Shown piece by piece: positions 36,180 through 46,151 of a stretch of DNA of 64,000 nt. A program made the position numbers and the translations under genes. The DNA is taken from assembly GCA_039025235.1 (NCBI GenBank), contig JBCCOS010000004.1, forward strand, positions 1-64,000, given 5' to 3'. This DNA is from MED-G105 sp039025235 (GTDB lineage Bacteria; Pseudomonadota; Alphaproteobacteria; Caulobacterales; Parvularculaceae). Below the pieces are notes generated by a model. The model ran no database searches, was not told the origin of the DNA, and worked only from the letters and a program-made list of their open reading frames with translations. Positions within the stretch are counted from its first letter, which is position 1; each line of letters starts with the position of its first letter.

Positions 36180-36596
36180 ATGAACGTATTTGAAAAAACA
36201 TTTTCCCTCGCTGCGAGTGGTATGGATGCTCAAACGAAACGTTTGCAGACGGTTGGTGAAAACCTCGCAAACGCCGATACGCCAGGCTATCGGCGCAAGG
36301 TGGTCTCATTTGAAGCCTCTTATGGCAATGAGGGGTTAAGTGGGCCTGGCGGCGCGGATGCGCCCCAACTGGTGAAGCCTGGAGAAACCATTCTATCGAA
36401 CAAACCGTTTAGTGAAACATACGCGCCATTTCATCCGCTAGCCGATGAACGCGGTATTCTTGAGGGCTCGAACGTCAACACGATGATCGAACTTGCTGAT
36501 GCAAGTGAGGCTGGACGTTCTTACGAAGCAAATCTTTCAATGTTTAATCAGGCACGCCGGATGTATTCGAGTCTGCTTGATTTAATTCGCCGTTAG
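36180..36596 (+). CDS. flgC: FlgC proximal rod protein
   Basis: This 138-residue rod protein has LAASGMDAQTKRLQTVGENL, ANADTPGYRRKVVSFEA and NVNTMIELADASEAGRSYEAN. The ATG at 36180 follows GGAGAGTGATTGATT, and an upstream TTG two codons earlier is less likely. fliE begins 12 bases after its stop. Confidence 0.95.
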   Translation: MNVFEKTFSLAASGMDAQTKRLQTVGENLANADTPGYRRKVVSFEASYGNEGLSGPGGADAPQLVKPGETILSNKPFSETYAPFHPLADERGILEGSNVNTMIELADASEAGRSYEANLSMFNQARRMYSSLLDLIRR

Positions 36597-36608
36597 GAGA
36601 ACTGAACC

Positions 36609-36932
36609 ATGGCGATTGATCCCACATTAGCGTCATCAGCCTACGCCTCAGCGCGTCAGGTCCAAAATGGAACAAAAGGTGAGGCTACAAATTCATCTGA
36701 GAGCCAAGGCGCACAAAAACAGGGCGGTGCTGAATTTGCACAGGCCGCGAAAAATGTCGCAAATGCTGTTGCAGAAAGTGAAAAGGCGGCCAGTGCGATG
36801 ATCGTTGGTGAAGCCGATCCACATTCTGTCATTGAGGCACTGGCGGTTGCTGAACTCGCCGTCGAAACGGCGGTAACGGTTCGCGATAAAGTCGTTGAAG
36901 CGTATCAAGAAATTCTTCGTATGCCGATTTAA
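36609..36932 (+). CDS. fliE: FliE MS-ring-rod junction protein
   Basis: This 107-residue protein has the FliE family end: VIEALAVAELAVETAVTVRD and KVVEAYQEILRMPI. It links the MS ring to the rod and is an early export substrate. The N-terminal 40 residues are Ser/Gln-rich and variable. TAGGAGAACTGAACC gives a clear ribosome binding site. Confidence 0.93.
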   Translation: MAIDPTLASSAYASARQVQNGTKGEATNSSESQGAQKQGGAEFAQAAKNVANAVAESEKAASAMIVGEADPHSVIEALAVAELAVETAVTVRDKVVEAYQEILRMPI

Positions 36933-36942
36933 AGGTATTTTC

Positions 36943-37203
36943 ATGGAATCGGAAATTCTCGATCTGTTACGTGAAGGGCTGTGGACTGGGTTTTTGATGG
37001 CCACGCCATTGTTAGCTGTTGCGCTTGTCGTCGGTATTCTGGTTGGTCTTTTCCAGGCGCTTACGTCAATTCAAGAACTTACACTAACGTTTGTTCCGAA
37101 GTTGGCAGCGATGATGATCGTTTTCTGGCTGACGGCCGATTACATGTTGCGGATGATCATTTCGCTCTTCACCGATCGCATTATTCCAATGATTAGTGGC
37201 TGA
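36943..37203 (+). CDS. fliQ: FliQ flagellar type III export gate protein
   Basis: This 86-residue protein has two membrane helices (about 15-40 and 50-72), with ATPLLAVALVVGILVGLFQA and LTSIQELTLTFVPKLAAM as the FliQ signature. It is part of the FliPQR gate. The ATG at 36943 is preferred; the earlier in-frame ATG lies inside fliE. Confidence 0.95.
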   Translation: MESEILDLLREGLWTGFLMATPLLAVALVVGILVGLFQALTSIQELTLTFVPKLAAMMIVFWLTADYMLRMIISLFTDRIIPMISG

Positions 37204-37247
37204 TTCTCGTTATAGCGAGATCCCGCTGTCCAGAAGGGAAATAGTTG

Positions 37248-39326
37248 ATGCCAACGTTCAGCATCAAAAATCTTTTTCAACCGACGGTCCTGACCGCGCT
37301 TGCACTTATGGCAATCATTGTCATGATGATTTTACCCATACCGTCATGGCTTCTTGATGTAGGGCTCACGGCGTCATTTGCGTTGGCAATTCTGTTGTTT
37401 ACAGTAACACTTTTTATCGAGCGACCGCTGGATTTCTCTGCATTCCCGACTGTTTTGTTGGCATCTCTATTATTGCGGCTCGCCCTCAATGTTTCGTCGA
37501 CCAAGCTGATCATCGGTCAGGGGCACACAGGCCCTGAAGCCGCAGGTGGCGTCATCAACGGCTTTGCCATGTTTATCATGGACGGGAATATTTTTCTTGG
37601 GCTCGTGATTTTCTGTGTCCTTCTTATTGTCAACTTTATGGTCATCACAAAAGGTGCGGGTCGGATGGCGGAAGTTGGGGCGCGTTTTGCCCTAGATGGT
37701 ATGCCCGGTAAGCAGTTGGCGATCGACGCCGATGTGGCTGCAGGCGCGATCACGCATGAAGAGGCCAAAGAGCGTCGGCAGATTGAGCAAGAGGAAACAA
37801 CGTTTTTTGGTTCGCTTGATGGTGCATCGAAGTTTGTTAAAGGCGATGCCATTGCTGGGTTATTAATTACCCTACTAAACCTAATAATGGGCCTTGCCAT
37901 GGGTCTTACCGTCCATAGCTTATCGTTTGACCAAGCTGTTTCCACCTATTCGATTTTAACGGTCGGGGACGGATTGGTTTCGCAAATCCCATCGGTCATT
38001 ACTTCTATTGCGGCAGGTCTTTTACTTTCAAAAGGTGGGGTTTCTGGCGCTGTTGATAAGGCCGCTCTTTCGCAGCTCGGGGCACACCCCGCCGCTCTTG
38101 CTACCGTCTCTGGTCTTTCCGGGCTATTTGCTCTGATGCCTGGCTTACCGCTCATTCCTTTTATGGGCGCCTCCGTATTGTTGGGGCTTGGTGCATATTA
38201 TCGATTCAAAGAGAAGGCGATTGAGGCCACGAAAGTGGAAGATGAACCGCCGCCCGTGCAAGAGGAAGAAACAACACTCGGTGACATCCTCGACCTGGAG
38301 GAGATCCATGTCGAGTTTTCGCCCACACTCATTGGTTCGTTATTGCAAGGTGAAGAAGGCCTCGATGCACGCATAGAAAAAATTCGCAAGCATGTGGCAA
38401 CGGCTTTCGGTTTTGTCCTGCCTGGCGTCCGTTTAACGGACAATCCGGCGTTAGATCCTGGCGAGTATGTCGTGCGCATTCATGGCGTGAAAGTCGCGTC
38501 AAATCGCGTTGTGCCGGGCAAGGTGCTGGTCCTCTTGCGCGATGATATGCCCTTGGAGATACCGGGTGATGACGTGAAAGAACCGGTCTATGGCGCACCT
38601 GCGCGGTGGATTGATGAAGCACGCAGCGAAGAAGCGGCGATTACGGGGTCATCCGTTATCACACCAGTCGAAGTGTTAGCCACTCACCTTTTGGAGACAG
38701 TGAAAACCAACTTCACTCGTTTGCTTACACGCCGTGCATTGCGCCGTATTCTCGATGCGATTGTGACGGCATCCGACCCTACCCGGGCCGAAGAGAACCA
38801 GAAACTTCTAGACGAATATATTCCAGACAAAACACCAATTGACATGGTGCAGGGCGTCTTACGTCTTCTGTTGGAGGAACGCGTATCAATTCGAAACTTG
38901 CCGGTGATCCTCGAAGCAATATCAGAAGTTCGGGACCGTATGGTCAGTACGGAGCAGATTGCTGAACATGTGCGGCAGCGGCTTGGTTTTCAAATCGTCG
39001 AAACCCTGAAGGACCAAGAAGGGGCGTTACCTCTGATTCAGCTTGGTCCCGAATGGGAAAAACTCATCAGCGAACATGAGACGATGACGGACGATGGCCG
39101 CGCGACAATTTCGCTTCCACCAGCTGAATTCAACCGTTTGGCTGGCTCGGTCAGGGATAAGCTGAATGAAGCGGCAGCAAAGGGATCCTATCCCGTGATC
39201 GTGACAGGGGCAGCGCGCCGTCGTTTTCTCCATACAATTCTTACAGCAAAGGGCGTTCGCAATCCTGTTCTTTCGTTTGAAGAATTGGGAAATGATGTGC
39301 GACCGTCGCTTGTTGGGGTCGTGTAA
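37248..39326 (+). CDS. flhA: FlhA flagellar type III export protein
   Basis: This 692-residue protein has seven to eight membrane helices in the first 330 residues, including the conserved FHIPEP-equivalent region and GRMAEVGARFALDGMPGKQL. A linker (about 330-355) is followed by the cytoplasmic cargo-docking domain (about 360-692), with TRRALRRILD-type and FEELGNDVRPSLVGVV-type ends. It forms the nonameric export ring. The ATG at 37248 follows AGAAGGGAAATAGTTG. Confidence 0.96.
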   Translation: MPTFSIKNLFQPTVLTALALMAIIVMMILPIPSWLLDVGLTASFALAILLFTVTLFIERPLDFSAFPTVLLASLLLRLALNVSSTKLIIGQGHTGPEAAGGVINGFAMFIMDGNIFLGLVIFCVLLIVNFMVITKGAGRMAEVGARFALDGMPGKQLAIDADVAAGAITHEEAKERRQIEQEETTFFGSLDGASKFVKGDAIAGLLITLLNLIMGLAMGLTVHSLSFDQAVSTYSILTVGDGLVSQIPSVITSIAAGLLLSKGGVSGAVDKAALSQLGAHPAALATVSGLSGLFALMPGLPLIPFMGASVLLGLGAYYRFKEKAIEATKVEDEPPPVQEEETTLGDILDLEEIHVEFSPTLIGSLLQGEEGLDARIEKIRKHVATAFGFVLPGVRLTDNPALDPGEYVVRIHGVKVASNRVVPGKVLVLLRDDMPLEIPGDDVKEPVYGAPARWIDEARSEEAAITGSSVITPVEVLATHLLETVKTNFTRLLTRRALRRILDAIVTASDPTRAEENQKLLDEYIPDKTPIDMVQGVLRLLLEERVSIRNLPVILEAISEVRDRMVSTEQIAEHVRQRLGFQIVETLKDQEGALPLIQLGPEWEKLISEHETMTDDGRATISLPPAEFNRLAGSVRDKLNEAAAKGSYPVIVTGAARRRFLHTILTAKGVRNPVLSFEELGNDVRPSLVGVV

Positions 39327-39332
39327 CCTATC

Positions 39333-40124
39333 GTGGGCGAATTCTTTGAAATCCTCGGTCCTTTATTTAATTTAGCCGCAAGTGACGTTGCAGCATTCGT
39401 CGCCGTGTTTGCGCGGATTTCGGGGCTTGTGTTTTTACTTCCGGGGATAGGTGAGCAAGCCGTATCACCGCGTGTTCGCTTGGCGTTTGCATTTGCAATT
39501 GGCCTTGTTTCATATCCTATGTTGAGAAATGACATTCTCATCGAGGATACGTCGATAGCGCTGTACACACCGATATTAATCACAGAAGCGATTATTGGTC
39601 TTACATTGGGCCTTGCGACACGGTTTATGATTTACGCTTTGCAGATTGCTGGTGCCATCATCGCCCAAAATGCATCAATATCTCAGATCTTTGGTCAAGT
39701 GGTCGCGAGCGACACGCAGACCCCAATCACCGCTTTACTAACCCTTGCAGGGATCACACTTGCGCTTTCAATGGGCATTCACTTTGAAGCCGTGAAACTC
39801 TTTATACTGTCTTACGATATTTTTGTCTTCGGTGAGCTCACAGGACTTAAGTCGATAGCAATGTGGGTCGCCGATAGTGGTGCAAGGGTATTGTCGTTTG
39901 CTCTTTCGCTGTCTGCACCATTTTTAGCTTTGGCAGTCGCTTATAATTTGGCCATTGGCGCGGCAAACCGAGCGATGCCGCAATTGGCTGTTGCTCTCGT
40001 TGGTGCACCGGCAATAACGGGCGCTGGGATACTGCTTTTAGCGCTTAGTTCAACCGTCATCCTAACCCATTGGGCGCAAACCCTTGGGGTTGGCTTTTTC
40101 GGTATCTTGACGATTTCTCCGTGA
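39333..40124 (+). CDS. fliR: FliR flagellar type III export gate protein
   Basis: This 263-residue inner-membrane protein has about six membrane helices. Family landmarks include FARISGLVFLLPGIGEQAVS, EAIIGLTLGLATRFMIYALQ and AGAIIAQNASISQIFGQ, seen in parts. It completes the FliPQR gate. The start is GTG, six bases after the flhA stop. Confidence 0.94.
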   Translation: MGEFFEILGPLFNLAASDVAAFVAVFARISGLVFLLPGIGEQAVSPRVRLAFAFAIGLVSYPMLRNDILIEDTSIALYTPILITEAIIGLTLGLATRFMIYALQIAGAIIAQNASISQIFGQVVASDTQTPITALLTLAGITLALSMGIHFEAVKLFILSYDIFVFGELTGLKSIAMWVADSGARVLSFALSLSAPFLALAVAYNLAIGAANRAMPQLAVALVGAPAITGAGILLLALSSTVILTHWAQTLGVGFFGILTISP

Positions 40125-40145
40125 TGTAAGGGGGAATAGGAGAAG

Positions 40146-41267
40146 ATGGCCGAAGAGCAAAATGACGATCAGGAGAAAAGCCATGAGGCCACGCCTCAGC
40201 GCATCCGTAAGGCGCGCGAAAAGGGTGATGTTGCCTCCTCCACCGAAGCGAATACCGCTGCAGCCTATGTCGGTCTCATGCTTGCGCTTCTTGCACTCGG
40301 CGGTTGGACTGTTTCAACAGCCGGTGCCCGCTTGAAAGCATTCTTGGCGCGTCCTGACATGTTTATTGGGACACATGCTGGCGGCAACAATGGTGTCGGT
40401 TCAGCATTCGCTGGCGATGCAATTATGAGTGCGGTGCTCTCGGTAATCGTATCATTTTTACCAATGATATTATTGCCAGCAACGTTTGTTATTCTTTCCA
40501 TGACGGCGCAACAGGCGATCGTATTTGCACCATCAAAAATCGAAATCAAATGGTCGAAGATTTCAATTGTATCGAATGCGCAGCAAAAGTTTGGTCCGAA
40601 GGGGTTGGCTGAATTTGTACGCAGCCTTTTAAAGCTATCCCTTATTATAGCTATTTCTTCTCTTGCCGGTTTTTTCTTCTTTGAACGCCTTCCTGGCTAT
40701 GCGCGACTGGATACGGTTCTCATTGGACGCGAATTATTTCAAGTCGGCATCGTATTTATTGGATTATTTACGGGCGCTGCAATTTTGGTTGGGGCGATCG
40801 ATCTTCCGTGGCGGCGCGCAGAACATGCCAAAAGACTCAAAATGAGTTATAAGGAGCTACAGGATGAAACGAAGGAAACGGAAGGGGATCCTTATCTAAA
40901 AGCAACGCGCCGTGATCGTGCGCGTGCCGTCGCCCAAATGCAGCAGATGCAGGAAGTTCCGAATGCAGATGTTGTTCTCGTCAACCCGACGCATTACGCC
41001 GTTGCCTTAAAGTGGGATCGTGAAAGCGGTCGTGCGCCGGTCTGTGTTGCGAAAGGTGTTGATGAGGTCGCGAAGCGCATTCGCGAGATTGCAACAGAGT
41101 CTGGAGTGCCGATCCATCGTGATCCTCCAACAACGCGTTCACTTTATGAGCTTGTAGAAGTCGGCGACGAGATTGAACGCGAGCATTATGCAGCGGTTGC
41201 GGCGGCGATACACTTTGCTGAAGAAATGCGAAAGAAAGCACGCGAGTTTAGTTGGAGGCGCTCATGA
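40146..41267 (+). CDS. flhB: FlhB flagellar export switch protein
   Basis: This 373-residue protein has four membrane helices (about 30-55, 90-115, 150-175, 195-215) and a cytoplasmic domain with the self-cleavage site NPTH in VVLVNPTHYAVAL. Cleavage there switches export from hook to filament proteins together with FliK. The start EQNDDQEKSHEATPQRIRKA is typical. The stop overlaps the next start (ATGA). Confidence 0.96.
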   Translation: MAEEQNDDQEKSHEATPQRIRKAREKGDVASSTEANTAAAYVGLMLALLALGGWTVSTAGARLKAFLARPDMFIGTHAGGNNGVGSAFAGDAIMSAVLSVIVSFLPMILLPATFVILSMTAQQAIVFAPSKIEIKWSKISIVSNAQQKFGPKGLAEFVRSLLKLSLIIAISSLAGFFFFERLPGYARLDTVLIGRELFQVGIVFIGLFTGAAILVGAIDLPWRRAEHAKRLKMSYKELQDETKETEGDPYLKATRRDRARAVAQMQQMQEVPNADVVLVNPTHYAVALKWDRESGRAPVCVAKGVDEVAKRIREIATESGVPIHRDPPTTRSLYELVEVGDEIEREHYAAVAAAIHFAEEMRKKAREFSWRRS

Positions 41268-41629
41268 AGGCGCAAGAACTCATAGAACTTCTGAAGGTTG
41301 TCGATACCAAGTTAACGGCGGACATGGCGCGTTTGGCGTCCTTTAATCAACGACGTCGCGATTTGGAGACACATGCGCGCAACTTGAGAGAGCAGTCGGG
41401 ACAATACCTGGTTCTCGATAGCAACACGCTGGATCCAATCGATTTTGTCCTCGCGAACAATGCTAGAGAAGCACGTCAGGCATCTGCTGCGCATTTCGAC
41501 CAACAAGCGCAGACCCTCCATCCCGCAATTGAGACAGCCAAATCCGCGGTGCGAAAGAATCTTGCAAAAAAAGACGTCATTGAAACACTTCTGGCTGAGG
41601 CAGACGCGGCTCGGAAGAAAGCGGTTTAG
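41264..41629 (+). CDS. Small helical protein, FliJ-like candidate
   Basis: This 121-residue, almost entirely helical protein has a coiled-coil pattern (LASFNQRRRDLETHARNL; IETAKSAVRKNLAKKDVI). It is translationally coupled to flhB. FliJ, the small coiled-coil export chaperone bound to FliI, has not otherwise been seen in the window, and size and charge would fit. I see no residue pattern that proves it, so the FliJ link is inference. It ends the flagellar cluster. Confidence 0.55.
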   Translation: MKAQELIELLKVVDTKLTADMARLASFNQRRRDLETHARNLREQSGQYLVLDSNTLDPIDFVLANNAREARQASAAHFDQQAQTLHPAIETAKSAVRKNLAKKDVIETLLAEADAARKKAV

Positions 41630-41827
41630 AAAGTCTCGCGTTTTTTCATGGTCTCGCTCTTGATATGCGTTCACCACGAGTATTTACCGTTAAACGGCTA
41701 CCTAGCGTAGTTTTTACCGCGATCCGAAGTTAAAACCCCATTGACGGGACCAAGGGCTCGCGTCTAGTGCAAGCCAACGCAAGTCATTGTAAATACTTGC
41801 AATTCGTTTGCAATCGAAGGGGTGGCC

Positions 41828-43540
41828 ATGGCCGATAAATCTAAACTTCCATCGCGGCATGTGTCTGTTGGCCCATCAAAGGCGCCGCAGCGTTCTTTTT
41901 ATTATGCTATGGGGTTAACTGAAGACGATATTGCAAAGCCTTTTGTCGGCGTTGCGTCCTGTTGGAATGAGTCCGCACCCTGTAATATCTCTCTAATGCG
42001 GCAGGCGCAAGCTGTGAAGGAAGGCGTCCGCGAGGCTGAGGGGACACCATTTGAATTTTGTACCATCACAGTGACCGATGGTATCGCGATGGGACATGAG
42101 GGCATGCGCTCTTCATTAGTGTCCCGCGAAGTCATTGCCGATAGCGTCGAACTCAGCATGCGTGGGCACTCTTACGATGCACTCGTTGGACTGGCAGGGT
42201 GTGATAAATCCCTACCCGGAATGATGATGGCGATGCTTCGTCTGAACGTGCCGAGCGTCTTCTTTTATGGTGGTTCTATTATGCCGGGCTGCTGGAAGGG
42301 GCGTGATGTTACCATCATTGACGTTTTCGAAATCGTCGGGCAACACTCCGCTGGTGATGCGCCATTAACTGACGTGAAGGACCTTGAGAAAGTCGCATGC
42401 CCTACAGCGGGGGCTTGTGGTGGTCAGTATACTGCTAATACCATGGCGTGTGTGGCTGAGGTGATGGGCTTGGCCTTACCGTTTTCTGGTGCTCTACCGG
42501 CGCCGAATGAGGGACGCGATGCCTATGCGAAATCGGCGGGTAAGGCGGTGATGTCGCTGATAGATAGTCAGTTGCGCCCCCGTGAGATCGCGACGCGTAA
42601 AGCCTTTGAAAATGCAGCAGCCGTTGTTGCCGCCACGGGTGGTTCAACGAATGCTGGGCTCCACCTTCCTGCGATGGCCAATGAAGCAGGTATCGAATTT
42701 ACGCTGTCCGATGTGGCGGACATCTTCCGTAAGACGCCTTATCTGGCCGACCTTAAACCGGGCGGGAAATACGTTGCGCGGGATATGGCAGAAGCGGGTG
42801 GCATGCCCATGTTGATCCGTACGATGCTCGATGGCGGTTATCTGCATGGCGATTGTTTAACTGTTACGGGCCGCACTCTTGCAGAGAATGCCGACGACAT
42901 TGAGTTCGATAAGACGCAAAAAGTCATCTATCCGGTGACCGCGCCTCTATCGGAAACGGGTGGCGTCGTTGGTTTGAAAGGCTCGCTCGCGCCACTTGGG
43001 GCAATCGTCAAAATAGCTGGCCTCAAAAATCTCCGCTTCGAAGGACCGGCGCGGGTGTTTGATGGCGAGCAGGCCGCCTATGATGCTGTGGCTAACACAG
43101 ACTATAACGAAGGTGATGTCTTAGTTATCCGCTACGAGGGACCAAAAGGCGGGCCGGGCATGCGCGAGATGTTGGCGACGACGGCAGCGCTTTACGGCCA
43201 GGGCATGGGTGACAAGGTTGCCCTCATTACCGACGGTCGGTTTTCTGGTGGCACCCGGGGGTTCTGTGTGGGGCATGTGGGGCCTGAAGCCGCCGAAGGT
43301 GGGCCTATTGGTTTGGTTGAAGATGGCGACACCATTGTCATCGACGCAAATACCGGCGAGATCGAATTACTAGTGCCCGACGAAGAGCTTGAGCGACGCC
43401 GAGCGGCGTTTACGCCAAGGGAAAATAACTATGCGTCAGGGGCGCTTTATAAATATGCTCAAAGCGTCGGTCCCGCTCACCTGGGGGCATGTACGCATCC
43501 AGGCGCACGGAGCGAAAAGCACGTCTACGCGGATATCTAG
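41828..43540 (+). CDS. ilvD: IlvD dihydroxy-acid dehydratase
   Basis: This 570-residue enzyme turns 2,3-dihydroxy-3-methylvalerate and 2,3-dihydroxyisovalerate into the 2-keto acids for isoleucine and valine. Iron-sulphur cluster cysteines are visible in ASCWNE, LAGCDKS and TAGACGGQYTANTM. Other signatures are ITDGRFSGGTRGFCVGHV and ATGGSTNAGLHLPAMANEAG, seen in parts. The ATG at 41828 follows GAAGGGG; an upstream GTG two codons earlier is possible. It begins the metabolic half of the window. Confidence 0.96.
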   Translation: MADKSKLPSRHVSVGPSKAPQRSFYYAMGLTEDDIAKPFVGVASCWNESAPCNISLMRQAQAVKEGVREAEGTPFEFCTITVTDGIAMGHEGMRSSLVSREVIADSVELSMRGHSYDALVGLAGCDKSLPGMMMAMLRLNVPSVFFYGGSIMPGCWKGRDVTIIDVFEIVGQHSAGDAPLTDVKDLEKVACPTAGACGGQYTANTMACVAEVMGLALPFSGALPAPNEGRDAYAKSAGKAVMSLIDSQLRPREIATRKAFENAAAVVAATGGSTNAGLHLPAMANEAGIEFTLSDVADIFRKTPYLADLKPGGKYVARDMAEAGGMPMLIRTMLDGGYLHGDCLTVTGRTLAENADDIEFDKTQKVIYPVTAPLSETGGVVGLKGSLAPLGAIVKIAGLKNLRFEGPARVFDGEQAAYDAVANTDYNEGDVLVIRYEGPKGGPGMREMLATTAALYGQGMGDKVALITDGRFSGGTRGFCVGHVGPEAAEGGPIGLVEDGDTIVIDANTGEIELLVPDEELERRRAAFTPRENNYASGALYKYAQSVGPAHLGACTHPGARSEKHVYADI

Positions 43541-43712
43541 CAGTTCGATTGGCAACGCTGGCCTTCGGTCGCGGCTCATCGAGGAATTCTGCGAGGGCTG
43601 AGCCAGTAAGAGGCTTCGTCTTGTAAGGCGGCGCTCAGCAGATTATTCATGAAACCTGAAGCAAAAAGGTAGACGCCGTTGGGCGTGACGAGTTTGTTGA
43701 GGGGATACTTCT

Positions 43713-45836
43713 ATGGCGAGCGACACACCATCTGTTGAAACGCCAAATGCAAAAGTCGGTCAGGTTCCAACCAAAACCGGTACCTCAGTGACACGCGGTG
43801 AGGGGCAGGCTCGCGATAATTTTGGCCACCAAATTACGACGTCCATCAACAAGGCTTCAGCTTGGCTCGTCGAACGGCAATACCCCGAAGGATATTGGGT
43901 CGGTCGCCTTGAATCGAATTCCTGTATGGAAGCGCAGTGGTGTTTGGCGCTTTGGTTTCTAGAGCTTGAGGATCATCCGCTGCGCGCACGCCTCGCTGAA
44001 GCGTTGCGCGTTGATCAGCGCGACGATGGCTCTTGGCAAATTTATCACGGGGCACCGGCAGGCGATATCAATACCACTGTAGAGGCATATGCGGCGTTGC
44101 GATCGGTTGGAGATGCGGTTGACGCACCTCATATGATCAAAGCGCGTGAATGGATCCTGGCAAAGGGCGGCCTAAAAAATATCCGCGTTTTTACGCGATA
44201 TTGGTTGGCGCTGATCGGCGAATGGCCTTGGGCCAAAACACCGAACGTTCCCCCCGAAGTCATCCATTTCCCAAAGTGGTTTCCTTTCTGTATTTATAAT
44301 TTTGCACAATGGGCGCGTGCGACCCTTATGCCTATCGCGGTGCTGTCGGCGTGTCGGCCCGTTCGTGCACTGCCGGAAGATCGACGGCTAAAAGAACTGT
44401 TTCCCGGCGGCCGCGCCTCCTTCGATTACGCATTACCAGATAAGCCGGGTGCAGATTTTTGGGATGGGTTCTTTCGCAGTGCCGACCGTGTATTACACAT
44501 ACTGCAAACGGGGGCCGAGAAGGTTGGCTTTGGTGGCACCCGGCCAGGCTCCGTCAAGCGTGCACTGGAATGGATTATTCAACATCAGGATCCAGACGGT
44601 GTTTGGGGAGGTATCCAACCACCATGGATCTATTCACTGATGGCTCTTTATGCGGAAGGGTATGCGATTGACCACCCAGTTATTGCAAAAGGTTTGGCAG
44701 CCTTAGAAGACCCAAATTGGAAAGTTGATATTGGCAATGCGACATGGGTGCAGGCTTGCGTCAGCCCGGTATGGGATACTGTTCTAACGCTTCTCGCTTT
44801 TGACGATAGTCATGCCGATAAAGCCTATCCAGAAGAAACCGAGAAAGCACTCCAATGGGTGCTTGATCAACAGGTACTCCGTCCGGGCGATTGGAAAGTT
44901 AAAGCGCCAAAGACCGAACCTGGCGGATGGGCCTTTGAATTCAAGAACTATTTTTATCCAGATACCGATGATACAGCCGTTGCCCTAATTGCTCTTGCCC
45001 CTTTTCGCAACGATCCAAAATGGCAGGCGAGGGGCATCGAAAAAGCCATCAACCTCGGCGTGGATTGGCTTATTGGTATGCAGAGCAAAAATGGTGGCTG
45101 GGGGGCGTTTGACAAAGACAACAATAAACAGCTTCTAACCAAAATACCTTTTTGCGACTTTGGCGAAGCGCTGGACCCACCAAGCGTTGATGTTACTGCC
45201 CATATTTTGGAGGCCTTCGGAAAACTTGGATATGACGCGTCTCATCCAGCCGTGGCGCGTGGGCTTCACTATTTGAAGGCAGAACAGGAGACCAACGGTG
45301 CCTGGTTTGGCCGCTGGGGTGTGAACTATGTCTATGGCGTTGGTGCTGTACTACCCGCCTTAGAAGCGCTCGGCGAAGACATGAGTGAACGATATGTGCA
45401 CAGAGCAGCGGCGTGGCTGATCTCAAAACAGAATGAGGATGGCGGATGGGGTGAATCCTGCGGCTCCTATATGGATCCCGAGATGATGGGAGTAGGTGAG
45501 TCGACACCGTCTCAAACGGGATGGGCCCTTATGGCGTTGATCGCTGTTAATCGCGACGAAGATCAAAAAGCCATTTCAGACGGGGTTCAATTTCTCATTG
45601 AGCGCCAGAAAACTGATGGCACATGGGATGAACCGCAATTCACGGGAACGGGCTTTCCCGGGTATGGTGTCGGTCAAACCATCAAACTGAATGATCCTTT
45701 GTTACAGGAAAGGCTAAAGCAGGGCGTTGAACTGTCTCGTGCGTTTATGATCAATTATAATCTCTATAGACATTATTTTCCCTTAATGGCGCTGGGGCGC
45801 GTCAGAGACAAATTTATGGTGCTTTCGCCAAATTAG
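43713..45836 (+). CDS. shc: Squalene-hopene cyclase
   Basis: This 707-residue membrane-associated terpene cyclase converts squalene to hopene, the hopanoid precursor. The catalytic acid motif is DTDDTA (within FYPDTDDTAVAL). Several QW repeats are visible (such as QNEDGGWGESCGSY, QDPDGVWGG and QKTDGTWDEPQFTGTGFPG), and the C terminus has NYNLYRHYFPLMALGR. The first 45 residues are a polar extension typical of proteobacterial enzymes. No other hopanoid gene is next to it. Confidence 0.96.
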   Translation: MASDTPSVETPNAKVGQVPTKTGTSVTRGEGQARDNFGHQITTSINKASAWLVERQYPEGYWVGRLESNSCMEAQWCLALWFLELEDHPLRARLAEALRVDQRDDGSWQIYHGAPAGDINTTVEAYAALRSVGDAVDAPHMIKAREWILAKGGLKNIRVFTRYWLALIGEWPWAKTPNVPPEVIHFPKWFPFCIYNFAQWARATLMPIAVLSACRPVRALPEDRRLKELFPGGRASFDYALPDKPGADFWDGFFRSADRVLHILQTGAEKVGFGGTRPGSVKRALEWIIQHQDPDGVWGGIQPPWIYSLMALYAEGYAIDHPVIAKGLAALEDPNWKVDIGNATWVQACVSPVWDTVLTLLAFDDSHADKAYPEETEKALQWVLDQQVLRPGDWKVKAPKTEPGGWAFEFKNYFYPDTDDTAVALIALAPFRNDPKWQARGIEKAINLGVDWLIGMQSKNGGWGAFDKDNNKQLLTKIPFCDFGEALDPPSVDVTAHILEAFGKLGYDASHPAVARGLHYLKAEQETNGAWFGRWGVNYVYGVGAVLPALEALGEDMSERYVHRAAAWLISKQNEDGGWGESCGSYMDPEMMGVGESTPSQTGWALMALIAVNRDEDQKAISDGVQFLIERQKTDGTWDEPQFTGTGFPGYGVGQTIKLNDPLLQERLKQGVELSRAFMINYNLYRHYFPLMALGRVRDKFMVLSPN

Positions 45837-46151
45837 AGTGCGTACGAGGGGAGAAACCGATTCCGCCATGCTTTAGGTACTTTTTGCGCGTGTCTTTTGC
45901 GCAGTTAATGGATGGACCAACACACAGGAACCATTAGCAGATAACGATTAAGCCGCGGCACGCTCTAAATCTTATTTTTTCAATCAAAAAAGTAAGCTAA
46001 TTGGTTGTGATCGGGGATTAAAAGTTCACGTTTCTTTACTTTTATTTGCGGCGGATATGCGCGAATTGTCGAACGGCTGCCGGTAAGGCTTGCGCCGTTT
46101 GTATTTCGCGTCTCATAACGCTACAGCGATAACTATTCATGGGAGAACGAT
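45837..46151. other. Intergenic region between shc and the amidase
   Basis: I see no gene, repeat or clear promoter in this AT-rich stretch. GGGAGAACGAT immediately before 46152 is the ribosome binding site of the amidase gene. Confidence 0.4.

Noticed and set aside
37517..37945. 142-residue minus-strand reading frame inside flhA
   Set aside because: It is the complement of conserved FlhA membrane segments and has no independent support.
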